Shown in pieces: positions 17,056-26,800 of a stretch of DNA of 42,347 nt. The DNA is from Nitrospirota bacterium (lineage in GTDB: Bacteria > Nitrospirota > Thermodesulfovibrionia > SZUA-242). Each line of letters starts with the position of its first letter. Position 1 is the first letter of the stretch. Under the pieces are notes generated by a model, which saw only the letters and a program-made list of their open reading frames with translations, made no database searches and was not told where the DNA came from. The translations under genes and the position numbers were made by a program. The stretch lies in assembly GCA_003235715.1 (NCBI GenBank), contig QJVM01000026.1, positions 1-42,347 on the forward strand, read 5' to 3'.

Positions 17056-18051
17056 TCAGGGAACCTCCACCGAATCAAAGACCCGCCCGATGATCTCTTC
17101 GGACGTGATGTCCTCGGCCTCCGCCTCATAACCCAGGATGATGCGGTGCCGGAGCACGTCCGGTGCGATGGACTTGATGTCCTGCGGGGTCACGTAGGCC
17201 CGGCCCTGAAGAAACGCATAGGCCCGGGAGGCCACCCCAAGGTAGATGGAGGCGCGGGGCGAGGCCCCGTATTCGATATAGGATTCGATGTCCAGGCCAT
17301 ACTCCTTGGGCCGTCGCGTGGCATTGACCAGATTGACGATGTAGTCAAAAAGCTTCTCGTCCAGGTAGATGCCGGAAATAAGGGTTCGCATTTCCTTGAG
17401 TTCTTCGGGGTTGACCACGGCGGGAACCTGCATTCCTTCCACGGCTTCAGCCCGCTTCATGATGTCCCTCTCTTCCGTGGGCGAAGGGTAATCCACCAAG
17501 ACCTTGAACATGAAACGGTCCACCTGCGCTTCCGGAAGGGGGTAGGTTCCCTCCTGTTCAATGGGATTTTGCGTGGCCAGAACAAGGAAGGGGTCGCCCA
17601 GTCGGTAGGTCTTGTCCCCGATGGTGACTTGGTGCTCCTGCATCGCCTCCAGAAGGGCCGATTGGACTTTTGACGGGGCCCGGTTGATCTCGTCCGCGAG
17701 AATGATGTTGTTGAAGATCGGTCCCGTCTTTACGACAAAGTCTCCGGTCGCCGGCCGGTAAACCTCGGTCCCGAGAATATCGGCCGGCAACAGGTCGGGC
17801 GTGAACTGGATCCGTTTGAAGTCCGCGTGGATGGTCTGGGCGAGCGCCTTGACCGCGCTCGTCTTGGCCAGTCCGGGAACCCCTTCGATGAGAATGTGCC
17901 CCCTCGTAAAAAGTCCCATCAGGAGGCGGTCGATCAAGGCCCCCTGCCCCACAATGACCTTGCTGATCTCGTTTCGCATCTGCTGAACGAGAACGTGCTT
18001 TTCCCTGACCCTGTCCGTTGTCTGTTGAATATCCACGTTCCTTGCCTCCAT
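17056..18051 (-). CDS. MoxR-family AAA+ ATPase
   Basis: The protein has 331 residues. Walker A is GVPGLAKT (57-64), Walker B IILADEIN (116-123), and sensor 1 falls in LATQNPIEQEGTYPLPEAQ. A C-terminal lid contains YGASPRAS. It is the first gene of a seven-gene operon and supplies the ATPase that is thought to remodel or insert cofactors into VWA proteins. All ATPase motifs are intact. An AT-rich block with a possible promoter lies upstream. Confidence 0.95.
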   Translation of the reverse strand: MEARNVDIQQTTDRVREKHVLVQQMRNEISKVIVGQGALIDRLLMGLFTRGHILIEGVPGLAKTSAVKALAQTIHADFKRIQFTPDLLPADILGTEVYRPATGDFVVKTGPIFNNIILADEINRAPSKVQSALLEAMQEHQVTIGDKTYRLGDPFLVLATQNPIEQEGTYPLPEAQVDRFMFKVLVDYPSPTEERDIMKRAEAVEGMQVPAVVNPEELKEMRTLISGIYLDEKLFDYIVNLVNATRRPKEYGLDIESYIEYGASPRASIYLGVASRAYAFLQGRAYVTPQDIKSIAPDVLRHRIILGYEAEAEDITSEEIIGRVFDSVEVP

Positions 18052-18168
18052 GTCCTCGGCCCCTTCTTGCAGGGGAGAGGAGGAAATCCGATAGTGATTG
18101 AACAGATTCGGCCCGGATACGAGCCTGATACGCGGGGCCCATGACCTCGGCCCCGGACAGTGCGAACT

Positions 18169-18198
18169 ATATTACGGGAATTTGAAGAAAATATGAAA
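18169..18198 (-). promoter_or_regulatory. Possible promoter of the moxR-bat operon
   Basis: On the minus strand TAATAT (18174-18169) is a good -10 box, preceded at 18 nt by TTTCAT, in the only AT-rich part of the 192-nt moxR upstream region. The -35 match is weak. Confidence 0.35.
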
Positions 18199-18243
18199 AA
18201 ACATAATGTTGCGAACACGAAGGCCCAAACCGGACCGGGGGGC

Positions 18244-19362
18244 TCAATGACCGGCTGACGCCAGTTGCTCTTCGACAAATCGCAATACGGCCTCAACCAG
18301 GGCCTCACGCGGGTATCGATTCTGGTCGACAAACGTGGACCCGAGCGTCGAATGGGACCGCGCAATGGGGATGGCAATGGCCCAGTGATCCGCGTTCACG
18401 TATCCGAGCAACGTGCTCCCAGGAATGACCTGATCGTAGAACAGGAGCTGACCGTCATTGCGCGGGTCAATCCGGCTGAGTTGCTCGTAAGACAGCTCAA
18501 AAGCCGATGAGACACGCTCAGGTCTCGGGTACGTCACCAGCGAGTAATAGGGAAACTTACGCGGAAGCGGATTTTTTGCCAGCCATCCCTTGCGGATGGC
18601 CGGCCGCAGGCTTTCCCGGGCTCCCCCGTCGCCGGCCGAGCATCGGGCTCCGGGCCAGTGTCTCATCAACTCCAGTTGTGATTGGGTCGCATCCTCTGCG
18701 AGGGGCGATCCTCCCACCGCGCCCCCGAGACTGATGACCGCGGCAATCCTCCCGTGTATCTCGGGATAGGCCACCAACGCTTCAAGGATATCGGGAGCCC
18801 CCTTGGAATAGCCCATCAATACGAGGTTGGGCCCTGAGGGGTCCGCTTCCATGGCCATGAGCGCGTCGCGGATCTGGCGTGCATTGTTCGTACAGCTCGA
18901 AAGGGCGTCAACCTTAAGAGTGACCTGATCATAGCCGAACGGGCGCACATGTCTGGGGATGCTGCCCTTCAGGTCCAGCCAGTCTTCGAAACAATCCCAG
19001 CCGACGCCCGGCACCAGCACCGCAACGAGATCCCGACGGGCTCGCCCAAGTTCAACGGGATGCCCCGGGCCTCCGGGCTCGTCGCCCACCCGGATGAGCG
19101 CATCGTCACACGGCCTGTAGTCCGGCAGCGTCGAACCGCGTTCCTCAAGAATCGCGCAGAATATCTCACGGAAACGGCCGCGTTCATCCTGCACGCCAGC
19201 CAGCGACGCCGGCAAAAGAACCAAAGGCGGCCCGTCTTCCGAATAGGGCGCCGAAGGGCCCGTGGCACACGCCGCAAAGACTAGGGTCGTCCCCGCAACC
19301 CCGGCAAGAACCAGGAAACGGCAGATCCGGCAGATACGATCTTGGAAACCGGCTGCCCTCAT
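18244..19362 (-). CDS. Lipoprotein alpha/beta-hydrolase-like protein
   Basis: The protein has 372 residues from ATG 19362 (MRAAGFQ), where a signal peptide ends in the lipobox VFAAC (C32); 41 upstream codons look unlike a signal. The hydrolase fold shows VAVLVPGVGWDCF, the nucleophile elbow GYSKG with S186, and a likely catalytic histidine in NADHWAIAI. It is probably a surface or periplasmic esterase or lipase; substrate unknown. It is monocistronic, downstream on the same strand of nothing obvious, and its start faces a long intergenic region. Confidence 0.8.
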   Translation of the reverse strand: MRAAGFQDRICRICRFLVLAGVAGTTLVFAACATGPSAPYSEDGPPLVLLPASLAGVQDERGRFREIFCAILEERGSTLPDYRPCDDALIRVGDEPGGPGHPVELGRARRDLVAVLVPGVGWDCFEDWLDLKGSIPRHVRPFGYDQVTLKVDALSSCTNNARQIRDALMAMEADPSGPNLVLMGYSKGAPDILEALVAYPEIHGRIAAVISLGGAVGGSPLAEDATQSQLELMRHWPGARCSAGDGGARESLRPAIRKGWLAKNPLPRKFPYYSLVTYPRPERVSSAFELSYEQLSRIDPRNDGQLLFYDQVIPGSTLLGYVNADHWAIAIPIARSHSTLGSTFVDQNRYPREALVEAVLRFVEEQLASAGH

Positions 19363-19974
19363 GGCTGTTGATTCTGACCGTGCATCAGCCAGGCCGGCGT
19401 TAGGATTGCCGCTGCAAGCCCCTCTATAACCACAAATGCGTATCGGTTCGAAAGTCTTCGCATGAGTTCCCCTGTCTTGAATCAAGTCTCCCTGGAGGCT
19501 CGAGTATTGTATCCATATCTTCTGTTTATACCGTCTATTTATCTGGTCTTGGCTCCGATGTCAAAGAAAACGGTTGCCCTGCTAATGTCCGAAACGGTAC
19601 TGAGTCAGGAGCCAATCCATACTTCAGCCGGTGGCCCATCTCGAAAAAGGGAGTCCTGTTCCCGCGACGTACATGACCGGTATGGGGTCTCATGCACATA
19701 TTTCAGAAAAGCGGTAGATTTCCGAAGGTGCTGTGCCATCGGGTTACAAGAGTTGTGGCACAAATCTCGCAAACAACGCGACCTGTTGACAATAATTGGG
19801 ACTGGATTAGTATGGAAAGTGTAAAGATTTTTTCCGGAGGGCTGTATCCGTATTTATCCCGTTCATTCCCACGACGAAAACGAAAGGAGGCATCTGATCG
19901 CTTAAAGAGTACAGGCATACGAAACATCCGGCATTGGCTGAAAGGGTAACCGTTTAGGAGAGGAGGGTAGCACC
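19363..19974. other. 612-bp AT-richer intergenic region
   Basis: No convincing gene is seen here. Base composition is visibly more AT-rich than the surrounding sequence, especially 19500-19960. It holds a near-consensus plus-strand promoter (19786-19813) and the divergent upstream regions of the hydrolase and the coiled-coil protein. Short reading frames inside show no recognisable domain or ribosome site. Confidence 0.6.
19786..19813 (+). promoter_or_regulatory. Sigma70-type promoter upstream of the exported coiled-coil gene
   Basis: TTGACA (19786-19791), a 16-nt spacer and TAGTAT (19808-19813). Transcription would start near 19820, giving a leader of about 155 nt before the ATG at 19975, long enough for regulation. 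Confidence 0.55.
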
Positions 19975-20448
19975 ATGGGCCCCAGAATAGCAGTTGGATT
20001 GTCCGCTTGCATGACGGTCTTGATGCTGTTGGGTGATGTAGCGGTCTCAGCCATAGAGGTCGGGGAGGAACTGATTACAGAATGTCTGACATGCGCGGAG
20101 CGTGCGAACCATTGCGTACGGGAAATGTCCGTCTATTCACGAAGTCTGGAATTTCGAACCGAAGAAGCCCTGAAACAGCGGGACCTCCTGATAGACGAAA
20201 TCAGGTCCATGGAAGCCGAACATGAAAAGTTTCTTGAAAGCCTGAGCCCTGCGGAAAGAGAGAAGTTCAGCAAACGCATACGGATTATGGACCAGGAGCG
20301 ACAGCACATCTGGCGGCATCTCAGGGAGATGGACCGGCAGTTCAAGGATACTGAACCAGACGCGTGGAGAATCGGTCAGGAAGTGGACGGGATTGGAGCT
20401 TCCATCTTCATGTGGACCCGGCAATACGGCCTGCTGGGCAAGCTGTAA
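19975..20448 (+). CDS. Exported coiled-coil protein of unknown function
   Basis: The protein has 157 residues. A signal peptide (1-25, cleaved near VSA) is followed by three cysteines (C37-x2-C40, C47) close to the mature N-terminus. A long charged helix (about 55-130) rich in Glu, Arg and Lys probably forms a coiled coil. A strong AGGAGAGGAGGG ribosome site precedes the ATG. I do not recognise the family. It converges with the DsbA/FrnE-like selenoprotein gene, which could act on its cysteines, but that is only suggested by position. Confidence 0.72.
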   Translation: MGPRIAVGLSACMTVLMLLGDVAVSAIEVGEELITECLTCAERANHCVREMSVYSRSLEFRTEEALKQRDLLIDEIRSMEAEHEKFLESLSPAEREKFSKRIRIMDQERQHIWRHLREMDRQFKDTEPDAWRIGQEVDGIGASIFMWTRQYGLLGKL

Positions 20449-20532
20449 CGCCTTAGGCTGCCCCCTGATAAGGCCCGCGCGCGTGGGGGAGACAACGGTT
20501 TTGGCGAATTCTGGTTGATATCGCGTGGCCGC

Positions 20533-21144
20533 TTAACCGTCTGCGGCGCGGCGAGCCCGTTCAACCAGGCTGAGCAGGGCTTCCACCGGCTGAACCCCGC
20601 TCGCCATAGCCTCAGGACCTGCGACGAAAGCGGGTACCGCGGAAATCTCGAGACCGGCCGCCTCCTCGATATCCCCCTGAACTCCTTCTGCATGTTCATG
20701 CCTGTCGAGTGAGTCTCGCAAGGCCCGGCCATCCAGCCCCAGCAAGACCGCAAGCCCCCCCAGCACCTCCGTATCCCCGATATCCTCTCCCCTTTCAAAG
20801 AAAGCCCGGAACAGTTCCGCATGATAATCCTCAAAACGCCCCACGGATCGAGCCCAGTGAGCGGCCTCATGCGCCAGCCGCGTCCGCGGCTGGACCGGCG
20901 GCAGATTCATGGTCATGCCCATCTTCATGGCCATCGGCTGAACATGCTCCCTCCAGACCCTTTGAATATAGGGGGCGTTGGGGTCCAGTGCCGGGAAACC
21001 TTCGGGACGGAGTTCAAAGGCCGCCCAGACGGCTTCCACATCCGGCATCCGACGCGTTAACTCCCTCAAGGCTGGCTCCGCCAGCCAGCAGAACGGTCAC
21101 ACGTAGTCGGAAAAGATTTTAAGTCTCACCTTATGAATGGTCAT
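20533..21144 (-). CDS. DsbA/FrnE-family selenoprotein, UPFC active site
   Basis: The frame runs from ATG 21144 to 20533 with one internal TGA at 21099-21097 (codon 16). The N-terminus reads KIFSDYV-(TGA)-PFCW, where DsbA/FrnE proteins have a C-P-x-C redox motif; so the first active-site cysteine is selenocysteine (U16) and C19 is the second. The rest has the helical insertion and the cis-proline motif SAVPAF of the thioredoxin fold. The 203-residue length is normal. GGAAGGGAG is the ribosome site upstream of the ATG. No signal peptide is seen, so it is probably cytoplasmic, like FrnE. A perfect SECIS-like hairpin follows the TGA. An automatic call would start at 21069 and lose the whole active site. 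Confidence 0.88.
21070..21099 (-). promoter_or_regulatory. UGA(Sec) codon and SECIS-like hairpin in the DsbA/FrnE gene
   Basis: On the minus strand TGA (21099-21097) is followed by 10 nt and a perfect 7-bp stem GGCTGGC (21086-21080) / GCCAGCC (21076-21070) with loop GGA. The loop starts 18 nt after the UGA and begins with GG, as required for bacterial SECIS recognition by SelB. Confidence 0.85.
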
Positions 21145-21329
21145 CCGTCACTCCCTTCCTTCCTATTGAATACCATATTCCGGCGTTTCTGGATATCCGG
21201 TCCCCTGCCCTTCTGAACCGGTACCTTGCATTTTGCAGTTTCAACGTTGAGGTATAAGATGGAGCCTGGGGAAACATCAAGCTCTTTGGGTAGATGAGGG
21301 AATTGCAATCCTGAAGGAGGATGAACAAG

Positions 21330-21749
21330 ATGAGAAAGTTCACCGTAGTCATGCTGTCCCTTGTCCTGGTCCTGGGCCTGGTTGCCCTGGCCACGGCGAA
21401 ACATCACGCGGTCAAGGTGGCTGAAAAAGAGGGCGTCGGGTCTTACCTCACCGATACCGAAGGAAAAGCCCTTTACTGGTTCAAGAACGATTCTCCGGGA
21501 AAAAGCGCCTGTGCCGGAGGCTGTATACAGAAATGGCCCGTGTATTACAGGGAGACCGTAGCTCCCACCGGCAACCTGAAAGCTGAGGATTTCGGAACCA
21601 TAACACGCGATGACGGCACCAAACAGAGCACCTTCCGCGGGTATCCGCTGTATTACTGGTCCGGAGATGAAAAGGAAGGCGATACAAACGGTCAAGGCGT
21701 AAAGAACGTCTGGTTCGTCATCGACCCGGGCAACTTCCCGGCTCACTGA
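21330..21749 (+). CDS. Exported PF03640 (secreted repeat, COG4315) protein
   Basis: The protein has 139 residues. I use ATG 21330 rather than 21321, because GGAGG ends at 21320 and fits only the later start. A signal peptide (MRKFTVVMLSLVLVLGLVALATA) is followed by two repeats of the family motif: YLTDTEGKALYWFKNDSPGKSACAGGC and F-R-G-Y-P-L-Y-Y-W. The third block is K-N-V-W-F-V-I-D-P. Two cysteines (in SACAGGC) are close together. The family is widespread, exported and of unknown function. Confidence 0.88.
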   Translation: MRKFTVVMLSLVLVLGLVALATAKHHAVKVAEKEGVGSYLTDTEGKALYWFKNDSPGKSACAGGCIQKWPVYYRETVAPTGNLKAEDFGTITRDDGTKQSTFRGYPLYYWSGDEKEGDTNGQGVKNVWFVIDPGNFPAH

Positions 21750-21830
21750 AAAGGGCTCATGGCCACGGCGATCCGCTCCCCCGGACGATAGGACGGAACT
21801 CGCGCCAGGCCTGGTAATCCCCCAATCCGG

Positions 21831-22039
21831 TCAGCGTCCGGTCATCCGCCTGGCGCTGACCGATTCTCCCGCGGTCCCCCAGTTGTCTGTTTCCACCTCA
21901 TCGATGACCACCATGGTGGTCGCAGGGTTTTTCCCGAGAACCTCGATCAGGAGATCGGTCTCCCCACCCCCTTGATAAGCCTGGCCTTTTGCTCTGCGGT
22001 AACCCCGTCCCGGGTCACCTTGATACTCACCTAAGGCAT
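21831..22039 (-). pseudogene. Decayed 4-oxalocrotonate tautomerase-family gene
   Basis: From ATG 22039, after an intact GAGGAGG site, the reading is M-P-(TAG)-V-S-I-K-V-T-R-D-G-V-T-A-E-Q-K-A. It continues to L-I-K-G-V, after which the homology continues in another frame as T-D-L-L-I-E-V-L-G-K-N-P and VVIDEVETDNWGTAGESVSARR, ending at TGA 21833-21831. This is the tautomerase family sequence (normal form MPYVSIKVTR... with catalytic Pro after Met). It carries a stop at codon 3 and at least one frameshift, and the total length is not a multiple of three. It should be non-functional. Confidence 0.8.
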
Positions 22040-22125
22040 GAATCCTCCTCTATGGATGTCCAGGATAGGGTCGGTGCGCTGAACCCCTGAGCGTACAACC
22101 TGATCCCAAGAAACGACGAGGAGGC

Positions 22126-22467
22126 TTAATCCTCATCCTCATCGTCTTCGATCGGTGCATCCACCAGGTCGTACACACAGGAACGGAACTCCACATCGAA
22201 CCACTTCCTGAACAGACCCAGATCCCGGGTATCAGGCCAGTCCCGCCGGTCCGTCCACCAGCCTGCAAGCTGGTCCTCGAAGATGAGATCAAAGTAGTGT
22301 TCGAGAAGGCCGTCCCGCTCCCCTTCGAAGTCGTAGACCGGCAGGAGGTAAACGCTGTTGTCCGTATTGATGCTATCGAGCGAGTAATGCCCGGGTTCGG
22401 GGAGGCCCTTCAACCAATCCTGGAACGGCTTCCGGGCGCGAACCGTCACAGCACAACGATTAATCAT
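22126..22467 (-). CDS. Acidic protein of unknown function
   Basis: The protein has 113 residues, no signal peptide and a very acidic C-terminus (EDDEDED). It is rich in aromatic residues, with LAGWWTDRRDWP and FRKWFDVEF. It resembles a conserved uncharacterised family with the N-terminal RCAVTV motif. It lies upstream of the dead tautomerase gene on the same strand. No function can be assigned. Confidence 0.72.
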   Translation of the reverse strand: MINRCAVTVRARKPFQDWLKGLPEPGHYSLDSINTDNSVYLLPVYDFEGERDGLLEHYFDLIFEDQLAGWWTDRRDWPDTRDLGLFRKWFDVEFRSCVYDLVDAPIEDDEDED

Positions 22468-22542
22468 GGACAGGGTTCAGGTTCGCTCGCCTTGCAGGGC
22501 CTTCAGGCCCGAAGACCGAGGCCCGCACGGGAAGCAAGAACG

Positions 22543-23190
22543 TCATTCCCGGTAGCCTTCGATGACCAGATAAATATCTTTCTTGAGAAAGAAGGTCCGG
22601 GTAATGTTCAGGCATCGCGAGCGCTCGATATGGCCAAGCGTGTCCCGATCGAACCTCGCCCCGTAGATCGTTTCCACAAAACGCGTCAGTCGCTCCTGGC
22701 GCCTTCGGTCCCGCGGATTCCGGGAATAAAGCATCTCGAGGAGACGAAAACGACCTCCGGGTTTGAGGACCCGCTCGAACTGTTCCACCGCGAGCGGCTG
22801 GAGGTGATCAGGCATAACGCAGCAGAGGAAGGTTGAGATAATCCAGTCATACTGCGCCGAGGGGACAGACTGCATGAGGGTGGCGTCTTCCTGACGAAGG
22901 TCGACCTTGCAGAGGGCCGCCCGCGCTCTCTTCATGGCCCGCACGAGCATCTGCCTGCAGATATCAATCCCAAGAAGATTGACGTCCGCCGGGTAGTGTT
23001 CCAGGTTTCGCCCACTCCCGACCCCGGCTTCCAGAACCTCGCCCTGGACGTCGCGCAGAAGAATAGGTCTCCAGCTTCGGTACTGCCTCTCCCAGGGATA
23101 ATCCAGGAGGTCATAGAACCAGGCCGTAAGCTCATACTTGGCCTGAAGCATTAGATTGTCGTGATGTATCGGGGCAGCAGGCGACACCAT
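22543..23190 (-). CDS. Class I SAM-dependent methyltransferase
   Basis: The protein has 215 residues and a Rossmann-like fold. Motif I is VLEAGVGSGRNL (about 51-62), motif II LLGIDI, motif IV YDWIISTFLCCV, and the post-motif region RVLKPGGRF. It belongs to the UbiE/phospholipid methyltransferase-like group. The substrate cannot be told. It is soluble, with no nearby pathway genes, and sits 60 nt from the GNAT gene in the same orientation. Confidence 0.88.
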   Translation of the reverse strand: MVSPAAPIHHDNLMLQAKYELTAWFYDLLDYPWERQYRSWRPILLRDVQGEVLEAGVGSGRNLEHYPADVNLLGIDICRQMLVRAMKRARAALCKVDLRQEDATLMQSVPSAQYDWIISTFLCCVMPDHLQPLAVEQFERVLKPGGRFRLLEMLYSRNPRDRRRQERLTRFVETIYGARFDRDTLGHIERSRCLNITRTFFLKKDIYLVIEGYRE

Positions 23191-23250
23191 GGACGAAACC
23201 CGACCTCTCTCTTATGGCCTTATTATACTCTCAGCCCCGACCGGGCGAGG

Positions 23251-23766
23251 CTAGGCCGTTTCGTTGAACTCCTCGCGGTACCGGGCCGTCCCGGCCACCG
23301 CGTTGACCTTTTCAGGGTCAAGAACCTTGATCATGAAGGCTGCATCCGCCATCCCCTCCCACTGGCTCCGGATGCCAAAGCGCGACGCCGGTTCAAAACC
23401 GATCCGCGAATAGAACTCCGGGTGTCCCACCACGACCACAAAGGCACAGCCACGCTTCCGCAGGAGGTCAAGGCCGTGGTTCACCAGTGCGGAACCAATA
23501 CCGTGTCGCTGCTGCTGGGTCTCCACCGCCATGGGAGCCAGTCCCATGCCGCATAACAGACCACCCTCGCCTTCCACGGTTACCGGGCTGAAAAGAATGT
23601 GCCCGACCACCTTCCCGTCGTCCACGGCCACAAGGGAAAGCAGTTCGTCGCAGTGGCAGCGAAGCTGGTCAACGATATCCGCCTCAGTGGCCTGCCCGAA
23701 GGCCTTCTCGTTCACCAGGCGGATGGCGGGGACATCCTCTTTTCTTTCTTCGCGTATGGTGATCAT
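23251..23766 (-). CDS. GNAT-family N-acetyltransferase
   Basis: The protein has 171 residues. It has the GNAT pattern: VVGHILFSPV (beta 4), the acetyl-CoA loop Q-Q-Q-R-H-G-I-G-S-A-L-V (motif A, about 86-97), and VVGHPEFYSRIGFEPAS (YhbS-like motif B). It most resembles COG3153/YhbS-type acetyltransferases. Substrate unknown. Confidence 0.9.
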   Translation of the reverse strand: MITIREERKEDVPAIRLVNEKAFGQATEADIVDQLRCHCDELLSLVAVDDGKVVGHILFSPVTVEGEGGLLCGMGLAPMAVETQQQRHGIGSALVNHGLDLLRKRGCAFVVVVGHPEFYSRIGFEPASRFGIRSQWEGMADAAFMIKVLDPEKVNAVAGTARYREEFNETA

Positions 23767-23817
23767 GTTGGCGGGGTCGTCTCCTGTTCCATTGTACAGG
23801 CAAGCCCGGGGACAGGC

Positions 23818-26800
23818 CTAGGACCGGGTCTCACCCTGGGCCCGGGGTTCCGCTCGGGACAGACGAAACACGCCGAGCAGATCTTCCAGCACCATATAGG
23901 CCGACGGCACCATGAGCAGGGTAATCCCTGTGGCCACCATGACTCCAAAGGCTAGGCTGACGGCCATGGGGATCAGAAAGCGGGCCTGCATGCTTCGTTC
24001 GAGAATCATCGGAAGCAGCCCGAAAAAGGTGGTGAAGCTTGTCAGAATGATGGGACGAAACCGCATCTTGCCCGAGTTGATGATGGCGTCCTTGAGAGGC
24101 TCTCCCTTCTGCCGGGCGCGGTTGATGAAGTCGATCATGATTAGCGAATCATTCACAACGATCCCCGAAAGTGCCACAATCCCGAACATGCTGAGCATGG
24201 AAAGGGAAAGGCCCAGCATAATGTGACCCAGGATGGCCCCCACGATACCAAAGGGGATGGCCAGCATCACGATGACGGGTTGGGCATAAGAGCGGAAGGG
24301 TACGGCCAGGAGGGCATAGATCCCGATCAGCGCGATCAGGAACCCCCGCCGGAGGCTTTCCATGGATTCCCTCTGGGATTTCTGCTCCCCCTCAAAACTG
24401 AATCCCAGGTCCGGATAGTCCTGTTCGAGCTTCGAGATGCCCCTCGTTCGGATGCTCGCCAGGACCTCGTCGGCGGTGGTCACGGACTCATCCACGTCCG
24501 CCGTTACGCTCACCACCCGGCGTCTTTCCTCCCGAGTGATGGCCGCATACCCTCGTCCCAGGTCCACCTCGGCCACGTAGGAAAACGGGACCTCGGCACC
24601 GCTCGTAGTGCGGATTCGCATGTTCTCGATGTCCCCGAGCGACCGGCGCTCGGATTCAGGGTAACGAACCATGACCTTCATATCATCCCGGCCCCGTTGA
24701 ACGCGGAGGGCCTCGTCCCCGAAGTAGCCCTGTCGCACCTGTTTCGCAAGATCGGCCAGGGTCAGGCCAAGAGTCCGGGCCGCCGGCTTCAGGCTGAGCT
24801 TCATCTCCAGCTTGCCGTCCCGGAAGGTATCGCTGATATCGCTGACCCCGGGGTAGGCGGCCAGTTCGTGTTTCACCTTTCCCGCCACTTCCTTCAGGGT
24901 GTCAAAGTGGTCTCCGGAGATCCGCACCTCGATGGGATTTCCCGCGGAGAAGAGGGACGACGTGAAGGTCAGGGATTCCACATCCGGAATTTCGCCGGTC
25001 AGTTCCCTCCATCGGGCCGCCACCTCTGCGCTCGGGAGGGTTCGGAACTCCGAGTCAAGGAGCTGAATATTGACTTCGCCCACATGCGAACCGGCGGACG
25101 GAGCCACCCCGTGACGGCTCTCGCTCTGGGTTCCAACCATGGAAAAGACATGCTCAATGGGCGAGGCTCCCGACGCGGCGACCTCTCCGTTTACGGATTC
25201 GCGCAGTCGGCGGGCCGCGTCTTCCAGCCTCTGCACGACCGCCTTCGTTTCGGCCAGGGAGGTCCCCCGGGGCATGCTCAACCGGGCCACGACATTGTCC
25301 GATTCCACCTTGGGAAGAAACGTGAACTTGATGTGTCCCCCCTGAATCACGCCGACCGCCGCCAGCAGAAGCGTCAGGGCACAGGCCAGCGTGAGGTACC
25401 TCCAGTTCACTGCCCGGTGGAGAAGCCAGTCGTACGGCCCCTCCACAACGTGTTGCAACCCGTGAGCGAACCGCCGGCGGTACCGTTCCGCGAGCGATGG
25501 CCGGTCGATGCGACGGAACCGATGGTGTCTCTTCTTCAGCCCGGACAGGTGAGCGGGCAGAATCGTTACGGCCTCCAGAAGCGAGACCCCCAGTACCGAG
25601 ATCACCACAATGGGGACCACGCGCATGATCTGACCCATGCCCCCTTCCACGAACAGAAGAGGGGCAAAGGCCGCCACCGTCGTGAGGATGGCAAAGGTCA
25701 CCGGAACCAGCATTTCCCGTGCTCCGTCGATGGCCGCTTGCAGGGGGGGCTTTCCCGACTCCCAGTGACTGAATATGTTTTCGCCCACGACAATGGCATC
25801 GTCCACCACAATTCCAAGACATATGATGAAGGCGAAAAGCGAGATCATATTGATGGAAACCCCGAGTTGGGGCAGAAGCCAGAAGGTGCCGAAGAAAGAG
25901 ATGGGAATGCCCATCGTGACCCAGAAAGCCAGCCTCAGGTCGAGAAACAGGGTCAGACAGGCGAACACCAGAAGCAGCCCGAGACGTCCGTTCCGGATAA
26001 GCAGATCCATGCGGCTCTTCAATATCTTCGAATCGTCCCGCCAGGTGTCGACCTGGACCCCGGAAGGAAACGCGGTCCGGTTCTCATCCACGTACCGGTG
26101 CACGGCACGGGCCACATCCAGGGCGCTCTGGTCCGCCACCCGGAAGACCTGGACCATGACCGCCGGCATGCCGTCGAACCGCGTCAGGATCTCGGACTCC
26201 TCGTCAAAACCGTCAATCACCTTCCCGATCTCTCTGAGCCGCACCACAGAACCGTCAGGCCGGGTGAGGACCACGATGTCCTCGAACTCAGGCCCCGTGT
26301 AGCGCTGCCCCCTGGTCCGGACCAGGATTTCCCCCGCGTCCGTCCTGATAGTGCCTCCCGGCAAGTCGAGACTGCTGTTCCTCACCGCTTCGGTCACCCG
26401 GGTGAAAGTCAGTCCATACCGCCGGAGGGTCTCCTCAGGGACCTCGACGGAGATCTGATAGTCCCTCGCTCCCGCAATCTGGACGAGGGAGATATCCTCC
26501 CGGAGCGTCAGGTCAGCCCGCACCTTCTCGGCCAGAACCTTGAGGGTTCTTTCCGGGACATCCCCGTAGAGGACCAGGTTGATCACCTGCTTGGCGCCGG
26601 AGAGTTCCACCACCACCGGTTCCTCGGCGTCCTCCGGAAAGGTGACGATCCGGTCCACCTCGGCCTTGACTTCGTCAAGGGCCTTTTTCATATCCGTGCC
26701 CCGTTCCAGTTCAACGATCACGGTCCCCGAGCCTTCCACCGCGCGCGACTGGATGGAACGAAGGCCCTCAATCCCCGCAATCTGCTCCTCGATACGCACG

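Noticed and set aside
19812-19949. A 45-codon frame inside the AT-rich region
   Set aside because: Its ATG overlaps the predicted -10 box and it has no ribosome binding site or recognisable domain.
22031-22039. TAG at codon 3 of the tautomerase read as pyrrolysine
   Set aside because: A frameshift further on also disrupts the frame and family members have Tyr or another ordinary residue here; decay is simpler.
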